Source: Carpediemonas membranifera (lineage: Eukaryota > Fornicata). Taken from it: DNA of 64,000 nt. The position numbers were made by a program, and so were the translations under genes. How positions within the stretch are numbered: position 1 is the stretch's first letter; each line of letters begins with the position of its first letter. The DNA is taken from positions 1-64,000 of the forward strand of contig JAHDYR010000040.1 of the NCBI GenBank assembly GCA_019828565.1. The letters run 5' to 3'. This document shows, in pieces, positions 1 to 9,109 of this stretch. The notes beneath the pieces were generated by a model. The model did no database searches. It was not told the DNA's origin and saw only the letters and a list, made by a program, of their open reading frames with translations.

Positions 1-1
1 C

Positions 2-873
2 ATCCTAGATGCGAAGGAAAGAAGGATTTCTCTCGACAACGACAAGAGAGAGAAGTATCTTGCGAGGATAGAGGCCTCCATCCACAATCTTCCACAAGTC
101 GCATCAAAAGAGTACATGAAGCTGCTTGGCAACCTTTCGTCCGCCTCATTAGCTTTCCCCGATGGCCGCTCATGGATCCGCCCACTGCAAACTCACGAAT
201 CATCTGTCCAAGTCCTCGAGGCGCTACAACGATGGAAGTTCATGCTCAAGAGCACAGCATCCAGATCGTTCGAGGACCTTCTGGCAGTTTGGGGCGCGAA
301 GGAGACGCTCGACATCACCATCTCAACCGACGCAGCGATCGGTTCGATTGCAGCGATCATCTCCCAGACTGGGGCCAAGGAACCTGGTCACAACGCCTGC
401 CCCCGCATGTCACGTCGTCAGCCCACATTACCGAGCAGGAGTTTCTTGCGACGATGAGAGCACTAGAATTGTTGTTGGAGGACCCCACCATCATGAGCCG
501 GGACATCACGATATTCACAGACTCCATTGCGACGGCTGCGTGGATCAACCGACAGGGCTCGACCCGGGCCCCAGGATCCGTGTGCCGTGCCCTCCAGATG
601 ATAATCCCTCGGCTGGCAGAGAGAGGGCTCAGCGTCCACGCAGTACACGCCCAGGGTCACCTGAACGTCAGAGCGGATGCCTTGTCAAGGTTGGCAGACA
701 CCGCGAGGGATCCTCGCCCGCATCATGACCAGGTGGGGCCCAGTTCAGGTGGACGTGTCAGGCCACCCCCACAAGGTGCTTCTACTACCAGCATTGAACT
801 CGAAACCATGAGTCCTATGAACACCGGCGCCATGCCCAACCCTCACCCCCGGTGGGGCCTGGGCGTGGTTTGA
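2..873 (+). pseudogene. DIRS-like retrotransposon RT/RNase H fragment, frameshifted, open at left edge
   Basis: The frame from base 2 reads through the end of a reverse transcriptase (ILDAKERRISLDNDK, then LLGNLSSASLAFPDGRSW) into the first RNase H strand (LDITISTDAAIGSIAAII). The homology then moves to another frame near 380-410, giving HITEQEFLATMRALELLL, ITIFTDSIATAAWINRQGS and VHAQGHLNVRADALSR. The 'TDS..A.INRQGSTR' and 'GH.NVRADALSR' pattern is typical of DIRS-type RNase H, rather than gypsy, where the corresponding strand reads 'TDHRNL'. The shift makes it a broken copy. No tyrosine recombinase is visible; the 5' part lies outside the window. Calling it DIRS rests on recalled family motifs. 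Confidence 0.7.
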
Positions 874-988
874 ACATATACTGACACATAACTGGGTAAA
901 TACGTAAATGTTCCAATTCATCAGCACATGCCGAAGAATGATAATACAAGAGTGTTTATATTACAACAGCCAAGCTTCTCCTAAAGCA

Positions 989-3147
989 TTAGTAATTGGT
1001 GCGGCGGGTGACAGACCTACCACGCGCCACCTGCCGCTCCAACTTGCTCGAGTTCAGTGCCAGTCGGTCACGGTCCTTCTTGATGTCCCCAAACGCCTTC
1101 CTCAGCTCCCGCAGCGCCTCCACAAGCTCATCTCCGCGCCTCTTGAGTCGCACATTGACTGCTTCAATGCTCTCCCCGGGCATGGGCTGGAGTGGGATGA
1201 CGGCCTGGATCTCACGGACCCTCGCCTCCTTGTCTGCCGCAACCATCTCCTTGATCTCCTTTGCTCTCCGCGTGGTTGCTGCAGCAGTGGCCACACTCTG
1301 TTGGAACGCGCCGACCATCGGCCTCAGAGCCTCAGCAAGCTGCCTGTGCTCCATGTTCGCGGCAGCCGTGACAGTAGCCCGAAGGGACGAAATATGTCGC
1401 CGTACGAGCTTGATAGACTCGTCAAGGCCAGCCACCGAGAACTCAAGCGATTCGGGGCCAGTCGAGAGAAGCGGGGTCGCCATCAAACAGCGCGACGCTT
1501 CCTCCAGCGACTGTGTGAGGCTCCGCCGGGCACCGCGCATCCCGTCCAACACACCCTGGATGCCTGCGAGGCTCACGCTGTTCAGCTGGTCTGCGGCCAT
1601 CGGCGGCAGGGCGGGCAGAGCTGCGAGCTCGACAGCCCCAGCCTCGCAGCGGTCGGCCACGAACGAGCCGAGCTTGCGGATGGCTGCGACGCTCTGCTCG
1701 AGTGTATCAGGCAGGACTGTGCTGAAGGTGGTGGTGGCGGCATGAACCTCAGAGAGCGCCTTGACAAGCTCGGGTCTACCGTCAAGCCCGGGCATGCTGG
1801 CAAGTATCTCCATCATGCTGCCAAGGCTATCGACCAGACGCTGGCCATCGCCAAGAGCCTGCAGGTTAAGGCCCTCGACCTCTGGGAGCACATGGTCTTC
1901 GATCTCATCGCCCAGATCCCGCTGCAGCCGGGAAAGCTCAGCCCCAACCTGCACGGCTATCGCGGGCTGACCGTCGCTCTTATACCGGGCTGACCACATC
2001 GCCTTGACACCCTGGTACCAGTCGATCACGCCCTCGATCGCCTCCATCCTCTCCGTGAGCTCTGCAGCCAAGACCTGGGCGTTCGACTCCAGGCTCTCAA
2101 GCTGTGAGGCGGCCTGGGCCTGGTTTGTCTGGAGTTTCCTCATGAGAACCGGCAGCGCTGCCCTGAGCGCGGCAGTGCCGTTAACGGCCTTGTGGAGCGA
2201 CACATCCGCATGCGTCACCTCCTCGCCGAGCTGGGTGATGTCTGCCTCAACCGTCCTCAGCACATCCGTCGCAGCGGTGGGGGGTGCGGCTGCAATTGCC
2301 GAGAGCGCCTTCATCCCGTCCTCAATGATTCGAACTGGGTCTGGCGCGGCGGCGTGGGGCACAGGGAGGTCGGCAGCAGGCCCGCCTAGGGCTGTGAGCG
2401 CCCTGGCGTAAGCATCAGCCCTAAGCTGGATGTCTCTGGCAAACTCCTCCTTGGCCTTCTTCAAACGAAGCTCCATCTTTCGTTGGGCCGCGTCCGAGTC
2501 TGCGAGAGCGGCCTCTAGACTCTTAATGTCCGCCGCAGCCTTCAGCTGGGTACGTTTCATCGCCATAAACTCGTCCGCGGAGCACTGCTCCTTCGGCTTT
2601 GGGATGGGCAGGGTCTGCATGGAAGAGTCGACCATCGCCCGGGGCCGGGGCGGCTTAGGGGTAGGCTGAGGCTGCGTCTGTACACCGGCAGCGAGTAGTT
2701 CAACGAGTTCCTCCTCATCTTCGTCCTCAGGCTCGTCAACCAGTTCTTCCGTCGAATCCTTCTGGAATATGCTTTCATCGAACGCATCGCCGTCCACAGT
2801 CTCAAGCAGATCCGGCTCCTCGACTGGATCGGCCACGAGCTCGGTCTCTGGATCATCTGCCGTCTGCTCGGGCGGCTGCTCACTAGACATGGGCGGCTGG
2901 GGTGCCTTGTGAGACGGTGGAGCGTCTGCTATCTCTATTTCCTCGACATCCACGTTCAATGGAACATCAAAATGTTCGTTTGAGGCTTCAATCGTCGGCT
3001 GGTCCTTGGTTTCGGTATGATCGACATCTATGACACCGCTGGCAGTTGGATCGGACGCATTTTCAGCCAGAAGATCCTTCTTCTTCGAAGATTTCTTCTT
3101 CTTGCCTGTGTAATGTGTTCAAACTCTTTCAAACCAAGTAAGCCCAT
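989..3147 (-). CDS. Coiled-coil protein of unknown function, two exons
   Basis: Exon 1 is 3135-3147 (MGLLG...), intron 3106-3134 (29 nt, GTTTGA...TTACACAG), exon 2 989-3105; 709 residues. The open frame without splicing has no ATG at its start, only a TTG at 2959, whereas splicing gives an ATG with correct phase. The N-terminus is a lysine-rich patch followed by a long acidic, proline-rich stretch (about residues 60-180). The remaining ~500 residues are alanine, leucine and glutamate rich with heptad-like spacing, so mainly helical and coiled coil. I do not recognise the family; a cytoskeletal or scaffold role is only a guess. A TGCACCTAA sequence lies about 28 nt upstream of the ATG. Confidence 0.6.
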
Positions 3148-3434
3148 CGTCGTCGTTGTTGGGGTTAGGTGCAGCGAGATAAAAATTTGTGGAGTCAGTC
3201 ACATGGCGCTGATTGGGCTGCCGACTGGGCCGGTGTCGGTGCTAATGAGGGAGGGTTGGCTCAGTATCAAGCTCTTTTCGCACTAATCAGTTGATTGACG
3301 AGGTCAAGAATATGCAGGACGACATCATTTGCCAGACCCACAACGTGTCAAAAAGGCATTACATACAATTGTATCCACCGCATCATAAGCCCCCTGCCTC
3401 ACTTCATCTCCATTAACCATATACTAGGTTACAT
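3148..3434. other. Intergenic spacer
   Basis: No gene, tRNA or repeat is apparent between the start of the coiled-coil gene and the end of its upstream neighbour. Confidence 0.4.
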
Positions 3435-5531
3435 TTAATCGACCGGGACGGGCTGGGGCTCCGGTACGTCGCTCTCAGTTTCCGCCTCGATGGCCGCAGC
3501 CTCCTGCCGCCCAACCAGGGTCAGCGGGTCCACGAACCGGTCATCGCTCTCAGACATCCAGCCGCCGATGACGGCGACCAGGTCGACCAGGCCGTCCGCA
3601 TCCAGAGACAGCGTGTCGAGGGCAGTGAGGGCAAGCTTCACGCCAGTCGGGGTCTGCGACACAGGGCCGAGTCGGGCGGCCAGGACGGCGCGGACGCCGG
3701 CCTTGGTGTTTGCATGCTCGTCGCCCACAAGCCACGCTACCAGCTGGGAAATCGCACTGGCCTGTGCCTTCAGACGCCGTACAGCGAGGGCGATGAAAGG
3801 TCTGCGCCCCCTTGCCTTGGCATCATTGAGGGGGGCGATCAGGTTCTCCTTCTGGAGGGCAGTCACCTTCCGCTTAATCGTTGTCAGCGAGGCGTCCAGC
3901 CCAGCCACGGAGCCTGGCGTCTCCGCGTGCAGTATATCCCCAATGTTGACACTGACCGGCACGAGGTCCCTGAGCAAGGGTCGAGCTGGGCCCCGGTCTC
4001 GCGCCTCTGCCGGCTGTGGTCGGGCGGGACTGCCCATCCGCCGCATGCAGGTCGGGTCCCGGAGCGGGTAGGGCGACTTCGACTCCTTGGGAGTCAGTCG
4101 GGCTGTGGCTGCCAGGGGGCGGGCCGGCGAGGCAGTGTGGGTGCCAGTGAGCCGGGGCGTTGGCCTGTGCTCGAAGGCGGGCTGCGGGAGTTGGGGCTGT
4201 TCCTGTTCGGTCTCGTCGCCCCGTTGCTCTGGCGAGTCGTGCTCCTCGGCCCGGACCTCAGCCTGCTGCTCCACCACGGGCGGGCGGGTCTTCTTCTTGC
4301 GGGCGTCCCGTGCTGCATGCGCCAGGATTTCGTACGCCAGTGCTGCGGCAATGAGCCTGCCCTCGAGCGGCAGACGGGGCAGCTGCTCGATGTCGAGGTC
4401 CCGTTTTCTGGCGAGCAGGTCGGCAGTGGCCTCGTCCGTCGCCCTCTCTTCTCCGACGCCCTGCAGCACCTCATGGGCCCTCATGCTGATGACGCTGGCC
4501 AGGTAGTGGGCACCACGGACGTCGGGCGAATTCTTGTTCGCGGTGTCGAGCTCGAGCTTCTTCATGAGGAAACCCAGCGTGACTGGGTGTGCCGAGGCCG
4601 GCCTACGCAGGTCCATCTCAACCCTCTCGTCCGGCGTGGCCTCCATGTACGGTGCGAACAGGGCTCTGATGGGGACCGGATCGTTCATCAGGTTGGCCGC
4701 GTCCCTCTCGCTGCCGGGGACGGGGGACGCAGACTGGAGCAGGCCGTCCTCGAGGTGAGCGGGGGAGAGTCTGTCGAGGGTGCCGACAATGATCTTGCGA
4801 ATGTGGCTCGAGAAGGTGGGGTATGCCTTGACGCAGGACCGGTAGTACTTCCGGAACGCCCGGTCGGTTGCTAGGAGCAGCGAGAGAAGAATGGCTACCT
4901 CCACACGGCGTGCGGCGAAGGCCTGGCCGATGTCCGAAGGCTGGTGAGAGTAGTACTCGTGGATGGTCGAGTCGATCGCCTCTAGGTCCGCATCGCGGAG
5001 GGAGCTCGAGTCCATGAAGAGTGAGACGGGCTGTTCGATGATACGAAAGAGGTTGGAGATGAACTTGTTGTCTGCTCCGCGCAGGATTACAGGGATCGAG
5101 GTCTTGGGCGTCTCGGGACGGCCGTACTGAGCCAGGACACGGAGAACCATGACGGAGCGGTAGGAGAGCACCGCATCCATCAGCAACATGCACCGCTGAA
5201 CACCTTTGAGCCCGCCAGACTGGATGAACTTGTCTGATGGAGAGGGGGTGATTGCTGGGGTCGCGTCGAAAGAAAGAAGCACAAGGGATGCGATAAGCTC
5301 CATCATCGCATCTAGTACGGGAGCGGAGGTTTCTATGCAAAGCTGTCGCCCAATAAGGGACGCAATATCATGTTCTATGAAGAGATCTAGCATTTTCCTG
5401 TCGTCTTCCATGTTCTGCTGCGACGAAAGGATGTCTGACAGGTACATCACTGATGCCAAGCGGATAGATGATTCGTAGCTGCTCGACAGTGCGAAAGACA
5501 CCTGCTGGAACTGCAACGGGAGCTCGATCAT
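3435..5531 (-). CDS. Helical-repeat (armadillo/HEAT-like) protein, unknown function
   Basis: A 698-residue open frame begins at an ATG (5529-5531). The first ~400 residues are successive amphipathic helices (for example ASVMYLSDILSS, VLDAMMELIASLVLL, VEVAILLSLLL) like armadillo or HEAT repeats. Residues ~400-540 are low-complexity, rich in proline, arginine and glutamate. A second helical domain ending in VDLVAVIGGWMSESDD closes the protein. Even GC-rich codon use supports coding. No catalytic motif is seen and I cannot name an orthologue. Antisense ORFs across it are shadows. Confidence 0.6.
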   Translation of the reverse strand: MIELPLQFQQVSFALSSSYESSIRLASVMYLSDILSSQQNMEDDRKMLDLFIEHDIASLIGRQLCIETSAPVLDAMMELIASLVLLSFDATPAITPSPSDKFIQSGGLKGVQRCMLLMDAVLSYRSVMVLRVLAQYGRPETPKTSIPVILRGADNKFISNLFRIIEQPVSLFMDSSSLRDADLEAIDSTIHEYYSHQPSDIGQAFAARRVEVAILLSLLLATDRAFRKYYRSCVKAYPTFSSHIRKIIVGTLDRLSPAHLEDGLLQSASPVPGSERDAANLMNDPVPIRALFAPYMEATPDERVEMDLRRPASAHPVTLGFLMKKLELDTANKNSPDVRGAHYLASVISMRAHEVLQGVGEERATDEATADLLARKRDLDIEQLPRLPLEGRLIAAALAYEILAHAARDARKKKTRPPVVEQQAEVRAEEHDSPEQRGDETEQEQPQLPQPAFEHRPTPRLTGTHTASPARPLAATARLTPKESKSPYPLRDPTCMRRMGSPARPQPAEARDRGPARPLLRDLVPVSVNIGDILHAETPGSVAGLDASLTTIKRKVTALQKENLIAPLNDAKARGRRPFIALAVRRLKAQASAISQLVAWLVGDEHANTKAGVRAVLAARLGPVSQTPTGVKLALTALDTLSLDADGLVDLVAVIGGWMSESDDRFVDPLTLVGRQEAAAIEAETESDVPEPQPVPVD

Positions 5532-5831
5532 GATCTGTTGGTGCAGAATAAGACCGATGCGTTGTTACGAAATTCTGACCGGCTCGCAGCAAAGTACCGG
5601 TACGCATTAGGCTGTAGCGCTGATTAATCGACGGCTTCGGCTTTCTTTACCTTCCCTGGTAGTCCGACTAAAAGAATCCGCGGTTTGAGGGCTGGGTTTG
5701 CGGAAGTAAACGGGTTTACAAGCAGTTCCACCATATAAAATAGCATAAAATGAGGTCAGAAAGCCTCGGGTGGCTCGGGTACTGAGAGGTCGAGCGTGCG
5801 AGTGTGAGGGCGGCCGGCCGTTCACCCAACT
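5532..5831. other. Intergenic spacer
   Basis: Nothing recognisable; short antisense ORFs lack homology or coding character. Confidence 0.3.
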
Positions 5832-6170
5832 TCAACGTCTACCGCGCACCCACAACGCATAAGCCTCTTGCAAACACACCGGCTTGATATCCCCAGCCTC
5901 GGTGGAGCACTCAGACGGCAGTACTGCGCCGATTGACGAGGCGGATGTGAACGGGACGACAACAAGATGGTTAGCACCGCAAAGCATGATGCCTACTGCT
6001 ATCAATCCAGCCCCAAATATGGAAATGATCGATGATAGAAACACTTTGTCCGGAAAAACGACCACAGAACGCATCATGTCGGTGGGCACGACAACGAAGA
6101 CAGCGTATAGCGCAAAAAGCACCCAGACAAACATACCAGCTGCTAAAAAGCGATACTTTGCTGCATTCAT
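5832..6170 (-). CDS. Small two-helix membrane protein
   Basis: From the ATG at 6168-6170 this encodes 112 residues. A longer frame to 6218 starts at GTG and I do not use it. Two hydrophobic segments stand out: FLAAGMFVWVLFALYAVFVVV near the N-terminus and VFLSSIISIFGAGLIAVGIML around residues 42-64. A polar loop of about 15 residues separates them, and a soluble tail ends in arginines. The layout resembles small ER membrane subunits (DPM2 or PIG-P type), but I cannot assign one. A TGCACTTTA-type element (6214-6222) lies about 44 nt upstream but in the opposite orientation to other genes here. Confidence 0.5.
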   Translation of the reverse strand: MNAAKYRFLAAGMFVWVLFALYAVFVVVPTDMMRSVVVFPDKVFLSSIISIFGAGLIAVGIMLCGANHLVVVPFTSASSIGAVLPSECSTEAGDIKPVCLQEAYALWVRGRR

Positions 6171-6567
6171 CTCTGTAGACGTGCCAATTTCTGTGTTACC
6201 CGTCTGAACGAGGTGCACTTTATGTAGAGTCTAGTGTTGTCGCGTCTGTGCTCGTCTGTTACGCGCTCATCTGTCGTCTATTGCTGGCGTCTGAAGCTCA
6301 TGTCGTCGTCTTCGTCATCTTCGTCTGGCCAAGACAGACCCGGCCAAGCTAACCAACCGTCTCTTAGCTGAGCACATCAAGACAAGCGGGGCCCAGCCCC
6401 TACCCGAGGTGGCGGCCGAAGCAGAGACGGCCCGGGTTCCAAATGCCCGGACTGGCTCGCAATAAACCAAAGCGGAGAGACCCCGTTTACTGTGCCTGTG
6501 TGACTAATTCCCGAGGGAAGCCTGCGAACTCTTCTCGACTTAGACACGAGCATTTACTGCGCATCGT
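6171..6567. other. Intergenic spacer
   Basis: Holds the inverted TGCACTTTA motif at 6214-6222; otherwise no gene or RNA seen. Confidence 0.3.
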
Positions 6568-7518
6568 TCACCCGAGGGCCTCGAGCTCCGCCTGAGCCTT
6601 CAGCACAGTCGCCTCAGTCACACCGCTGAGCCCGATGACCTTGGTCCTCACCTCAGCCTCCGCACCCTCGCTGACGGCCAGCTCCTTGTCGGTCAGTGCG
6701 ACGATGATGGCCGCCGCAGCCACAGTCTCGGACCGGTACGCCATCCCGCGGCCCTTCTCGGCAACAGAGTTTGCCCGGGTGCGCCAGAGCTTCTGCATGG
6801 GGAACGTCATGCCGTCGACGGCCCCGATCCGATCGAGCATCGAGTTGACGTCGGCATTTGCCACCCTCGTTTTTCCAGGGATGATGGTAACTTCGCTGCT
6901 CACCTCCCGGATGACCTTCTCGATCTTCTTCGGCGTGTACTCTGTGCTGTCCGCGCTCTTGCCGAACTCGGCCTGCAGGGCACGGCTGAGGTCCTTGAGA
7001 GACACAGACCCGCCCCGCTCGTCCAGGGCAAGACGGATGCATGCAGCGGCGAACATCTGGATGCTTCTGCCGCGGCGGGACTTGGCGGACCGTTTGAGGT
7101 AGCTTGTGTAGATGTTGACCGCGCGGGTGCTGATCTCCTTCGCCGGCTGGAAGTTGAAACGACGCATTAGGCGTTCCACTTCGCCCCTGAGCTCCTTGGT
7201 TGACTTCTCGATGCGTGTTTCCGTCGTCCCCGACCCGAAACCGCGGCCCGTGCTCAGGTGGAGGGAGCCGAACTCGTTCTCCTTGCCACCGACGCGAGAA
7301 CGGTCCTGTGACGATGAGTCATCAGCAAATGAGCGCCATTCGCTGGTCTTATCAATGTATTGCCCGACAACAATGCCGCATTCCTTGCATATGATGTCCC
7401 CAGCATGTGGCCGCTCCTCTGTGTTCGTCGAGCCGCATTCAGGGCATTCAACCTGCTTTTCTTGCATAACATTCGTCCGTACCGACACCAAGGGCTTTCC
7501 GGCCCATCCGCTGCTCAT
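6568..7518 (-). CDS. Transcription initiation factor TFIIB
   Basis: This 316-residue protein bridges TBP and RNA polymerase II at core promoters. A zinc ribbon near residues 24-45 (CPECGS...CKECGIVV) is followed by the B-reader/linker (KTSEWRSFADDS) and two cyclin folds. The first fold includes FNFQPAKEISTRAVNIYTSYLKR and RGRSIQMFAAACIRLAL; the second contains GMAYRSETVAAAAIIVAL. Length matches the family (about 310-345). The first 20 residues before the ribbon are non-conserved, so a start at the internal Met (MQEKQVECPECGS) is possible. No TGCASTTTA motif is seen just upstream. Assignment to TFIIB rather than BRF rests on length and the lack of a C-terminal extension. Confidence 0.9.
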   Translation of the reverse strand: MSSGWAGKPLVSVRTNVMQEKQVECPECGSTNTEERPHAGDIICKECGIVVGQYIDKTSEWRSFADDSSSQDRSRVGGKENEFGSLHLSTGRGFGSGTTETRIEKSTKELRGEVERLMRRFNFQPAKEISTRAVNIYTSYLKRSAKSRRGRSIQMFAAACIRLALDERGGSVSLKDLSRALQAEFGKSADSTEYTPKKIEKVIREVSSEVTIIPGKTRVANADVNSMLDRIGAVDGMTFPMQKLWRTRANSVAEKGRGMAYRSETVAAAAIIVALTDKELAVSEGAEAEVRTKVIGLSGVTEATVLKAQAELEALG

Positions 7519-7620
7519 CGTCGAAAACCAATCGCTCTGACTCCCCGACAGTCGTCTCGCGTCTGACCCCTCTAGCCAGGCAACGATGCCCCACCCACTG
7601 TGTAAATCATGTAAATGGCT

Positions 7621-8169
7621 TTAATCGCTCTCAGCCTCGTTGTCGTCGCCCTTCGCTGAGTCCCCGGCGGCGGCGTTCAACTCCGACGCCTTGGCCTTCC
7701 ACTCGGCCACCCGTTCCTCGGACAGCTCCTTCCACTGGGTTGTCAGCTGGACCGTGTACTTGATGGGGAGCTTCTTCCCTGTGCGGCTCTCGTACTGCTT
7801 GCGGAGGGCGTACTGGAAGAGGGAACAGCCGGTGTAGCCACGAGGGCGCTTCTTGATGGCTCCATTGGCCTCCTTCTTGTCCTTCTTCTTCTCGGCCTTG
7901 ACGGCCTTCTCCTCCTCTCTCCAGGTGGGGTACTTCTTGTCGTAGGCGGCAATCTTCTTGTCATACTCAGCCTTTTCCGCGTTGTACTCATCAACGTATG
8001 GCTTCTTAGCAGCCTCATCTAGCTGAGACCACTCATTGCCCATCGCGCTCATGATCTCCTTGGCCTTGAGCTCGGGCCTCTCCTGCTTGATAGTAGGGCG
8101 CCTAGCAATCGTGAATTTGATGTATGGTTGCATAGGTTTCTTTGGCGGAGCCTCACGTTCTTCACCCAT
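7621..8169 (-). CDS. HMG-box protein with two boxes (HMGB-like)
   Basis: I start at the ATG at 8167-8169 (MGEEREAPPKKPMQPYIKF), giving 182 residues; the frame extends upstream but only through non-conserved sequence. Box A spans about residues 10-80 (KKPMQPYIKF...MGNEWSQLDEAAKKPYVDEY). A lysine-rich linker follows, then box B at about 105-165 (RPRGYTGCSLFQYALRKQYE...QWKELSEERVAEWKAKA) and an acidic end. HMGB proteins bend DNA and act in chromatin. A GCAGTTTAT element lies 24 nt upstream of the ATG. Confidence 0.85.
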   Translation of the reverse strand: MGEEREAPPKKPMQPYIKFTIARRPTIKQERPELKAKEIMSAMGNEWSQLDEAAKKPYVDEYNAEKAEYDKKIAAYDKKYPTWREEEKAVKAEKKKDKKEANGAIKKRPRGYTGCSLFQYALRKQYESRTGKKLPIKYTVQLTTQWKELSEERVAEWKAKASELNAAAGDSAKGDDNEAESD

Positions 8170-8524
8170 TGTGTGCGACTGTGTAGCACGCCATAAACTG
8201 CCCCGAACATTCTGTCTTCGTTTAGTGTCACAGAAGCTTTTACAGCGATAGTAAGTGATGACAGATACCATTAAGCCCCCAGACACTGCAGATATAGCCG
8301 AATGGGCTTTATGGGGTGATGTCTGACGTGTCAGCGGGATCGCGCCACTCTGAACGTGGCATACAACTCGGCCAACCTGCCAGCCCGGCCCCTGGCCACA
8401 CTTTACGTCGATACCGTAGGTCCGATCGATCGATCCGATCACGGTGTACCAGCAGAGGTACCTATAAGTGCAGCTTATGTAAACACATCCATTCTCTTCA
8501 CGCTTAGGGCTCCCACAGTTATAA
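8170..8524. other. Intergenic spacer between HMG gene and retroelement block
   Basis: Contains TAAGTGCAGCTTATG at 8465-8479, a 15-mer found again at 55526-55540 just upstream of the PIH1 gene. No coding sequence is convincing. Confidence 0.4.
8194..8202 (-). promoter_or_regulatory. Putative core promoter motif of the HMG gene
   Basis: Sense strand GGCAGTTTA, 24 nt before the ATG; one of the recurring TGCASTTTA-like elements. Confidence 0.45.
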
Positions 8525-9055
8525 CTGCCAGACAACCCGATCACCGACGCGGCCGCCTACGTCCAAGCCCTGGACGAACACCTACAGTCAGTCGCCGAGC
8601 GAGCCGCTGACTCACAGGCGGACCATCTGCGCCGCCGCAAGATCACTCCAGACGACCCAGTCGCACCTGGCGATATCGTCCTGGCCCTGAACCCACGGCC
8701 GTCCAAGCTGCACGGCCACCTTGGCCCGTTCAAGGTCCTCGCAGTGCGCGACCACCACGCCATCAGCATCTCGCTACTGCTTGGCGGCGAGGAGAAGGTC
8801 ATCCACGCCGATCAGGCAATCCGAGTCGAGGCCACCGAGCCCAACGGCCAACTGGCCGCTCTCCAGGCCGGTGACGCCGAGGAGTACTACGTCGAAGCCA
8901 TCCTGGGCGTCGATGAAGCCGATCCCAGCCACCTTATCGTCAAGTGGCTCGGCTACGACGAGACTTCTCAATATGTCAATATCAATATTTCCTGCCTTCC
9001 GTTACAACGGAATGATGCTCTAGTGGCCTCAATGCCATTAATATTATGTCTTTAA
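8525..9055 (+). pseudogene. Ty3/gypsy integrase tail plus chromodomain relic
   Basis: The frame from 8525 (LPDNPITDAAAYVQALDEHL) shows the integrase C-terminal barrel (DDPVAPGDIVLALNPRPSKL, then LGPFKVLAVRDHH). A chromodomain-like end follows (YYVEAILGVDEADPSHLIVKWLGYDE). The chromodomain then dissolves into AT-rich sequence (YVNINI). There is no in-frame upstream polymerase, so this is a 5'-truncated relic of a chromovirus distinct from the element that starts near 9110. Confidence 0.7.
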
Positions 9056-9109
9056 CCTCCTCGGACGCCTTCTCCGGTCATACGCGTCCAGGAACCTCTG
9101 TACGTCCTC

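Noticed and set aside
908-1993. 361-codon plus-strand ORF antisense to the coiled-coil gene
   Set aside because: Shadow of the GC-rich minus-strand gene; no domains and biased composition.
3714-4874. 386-codon plus-strand ORF
   Set aside because: Antisense shadow of the repeat protein gene 3435-5531.
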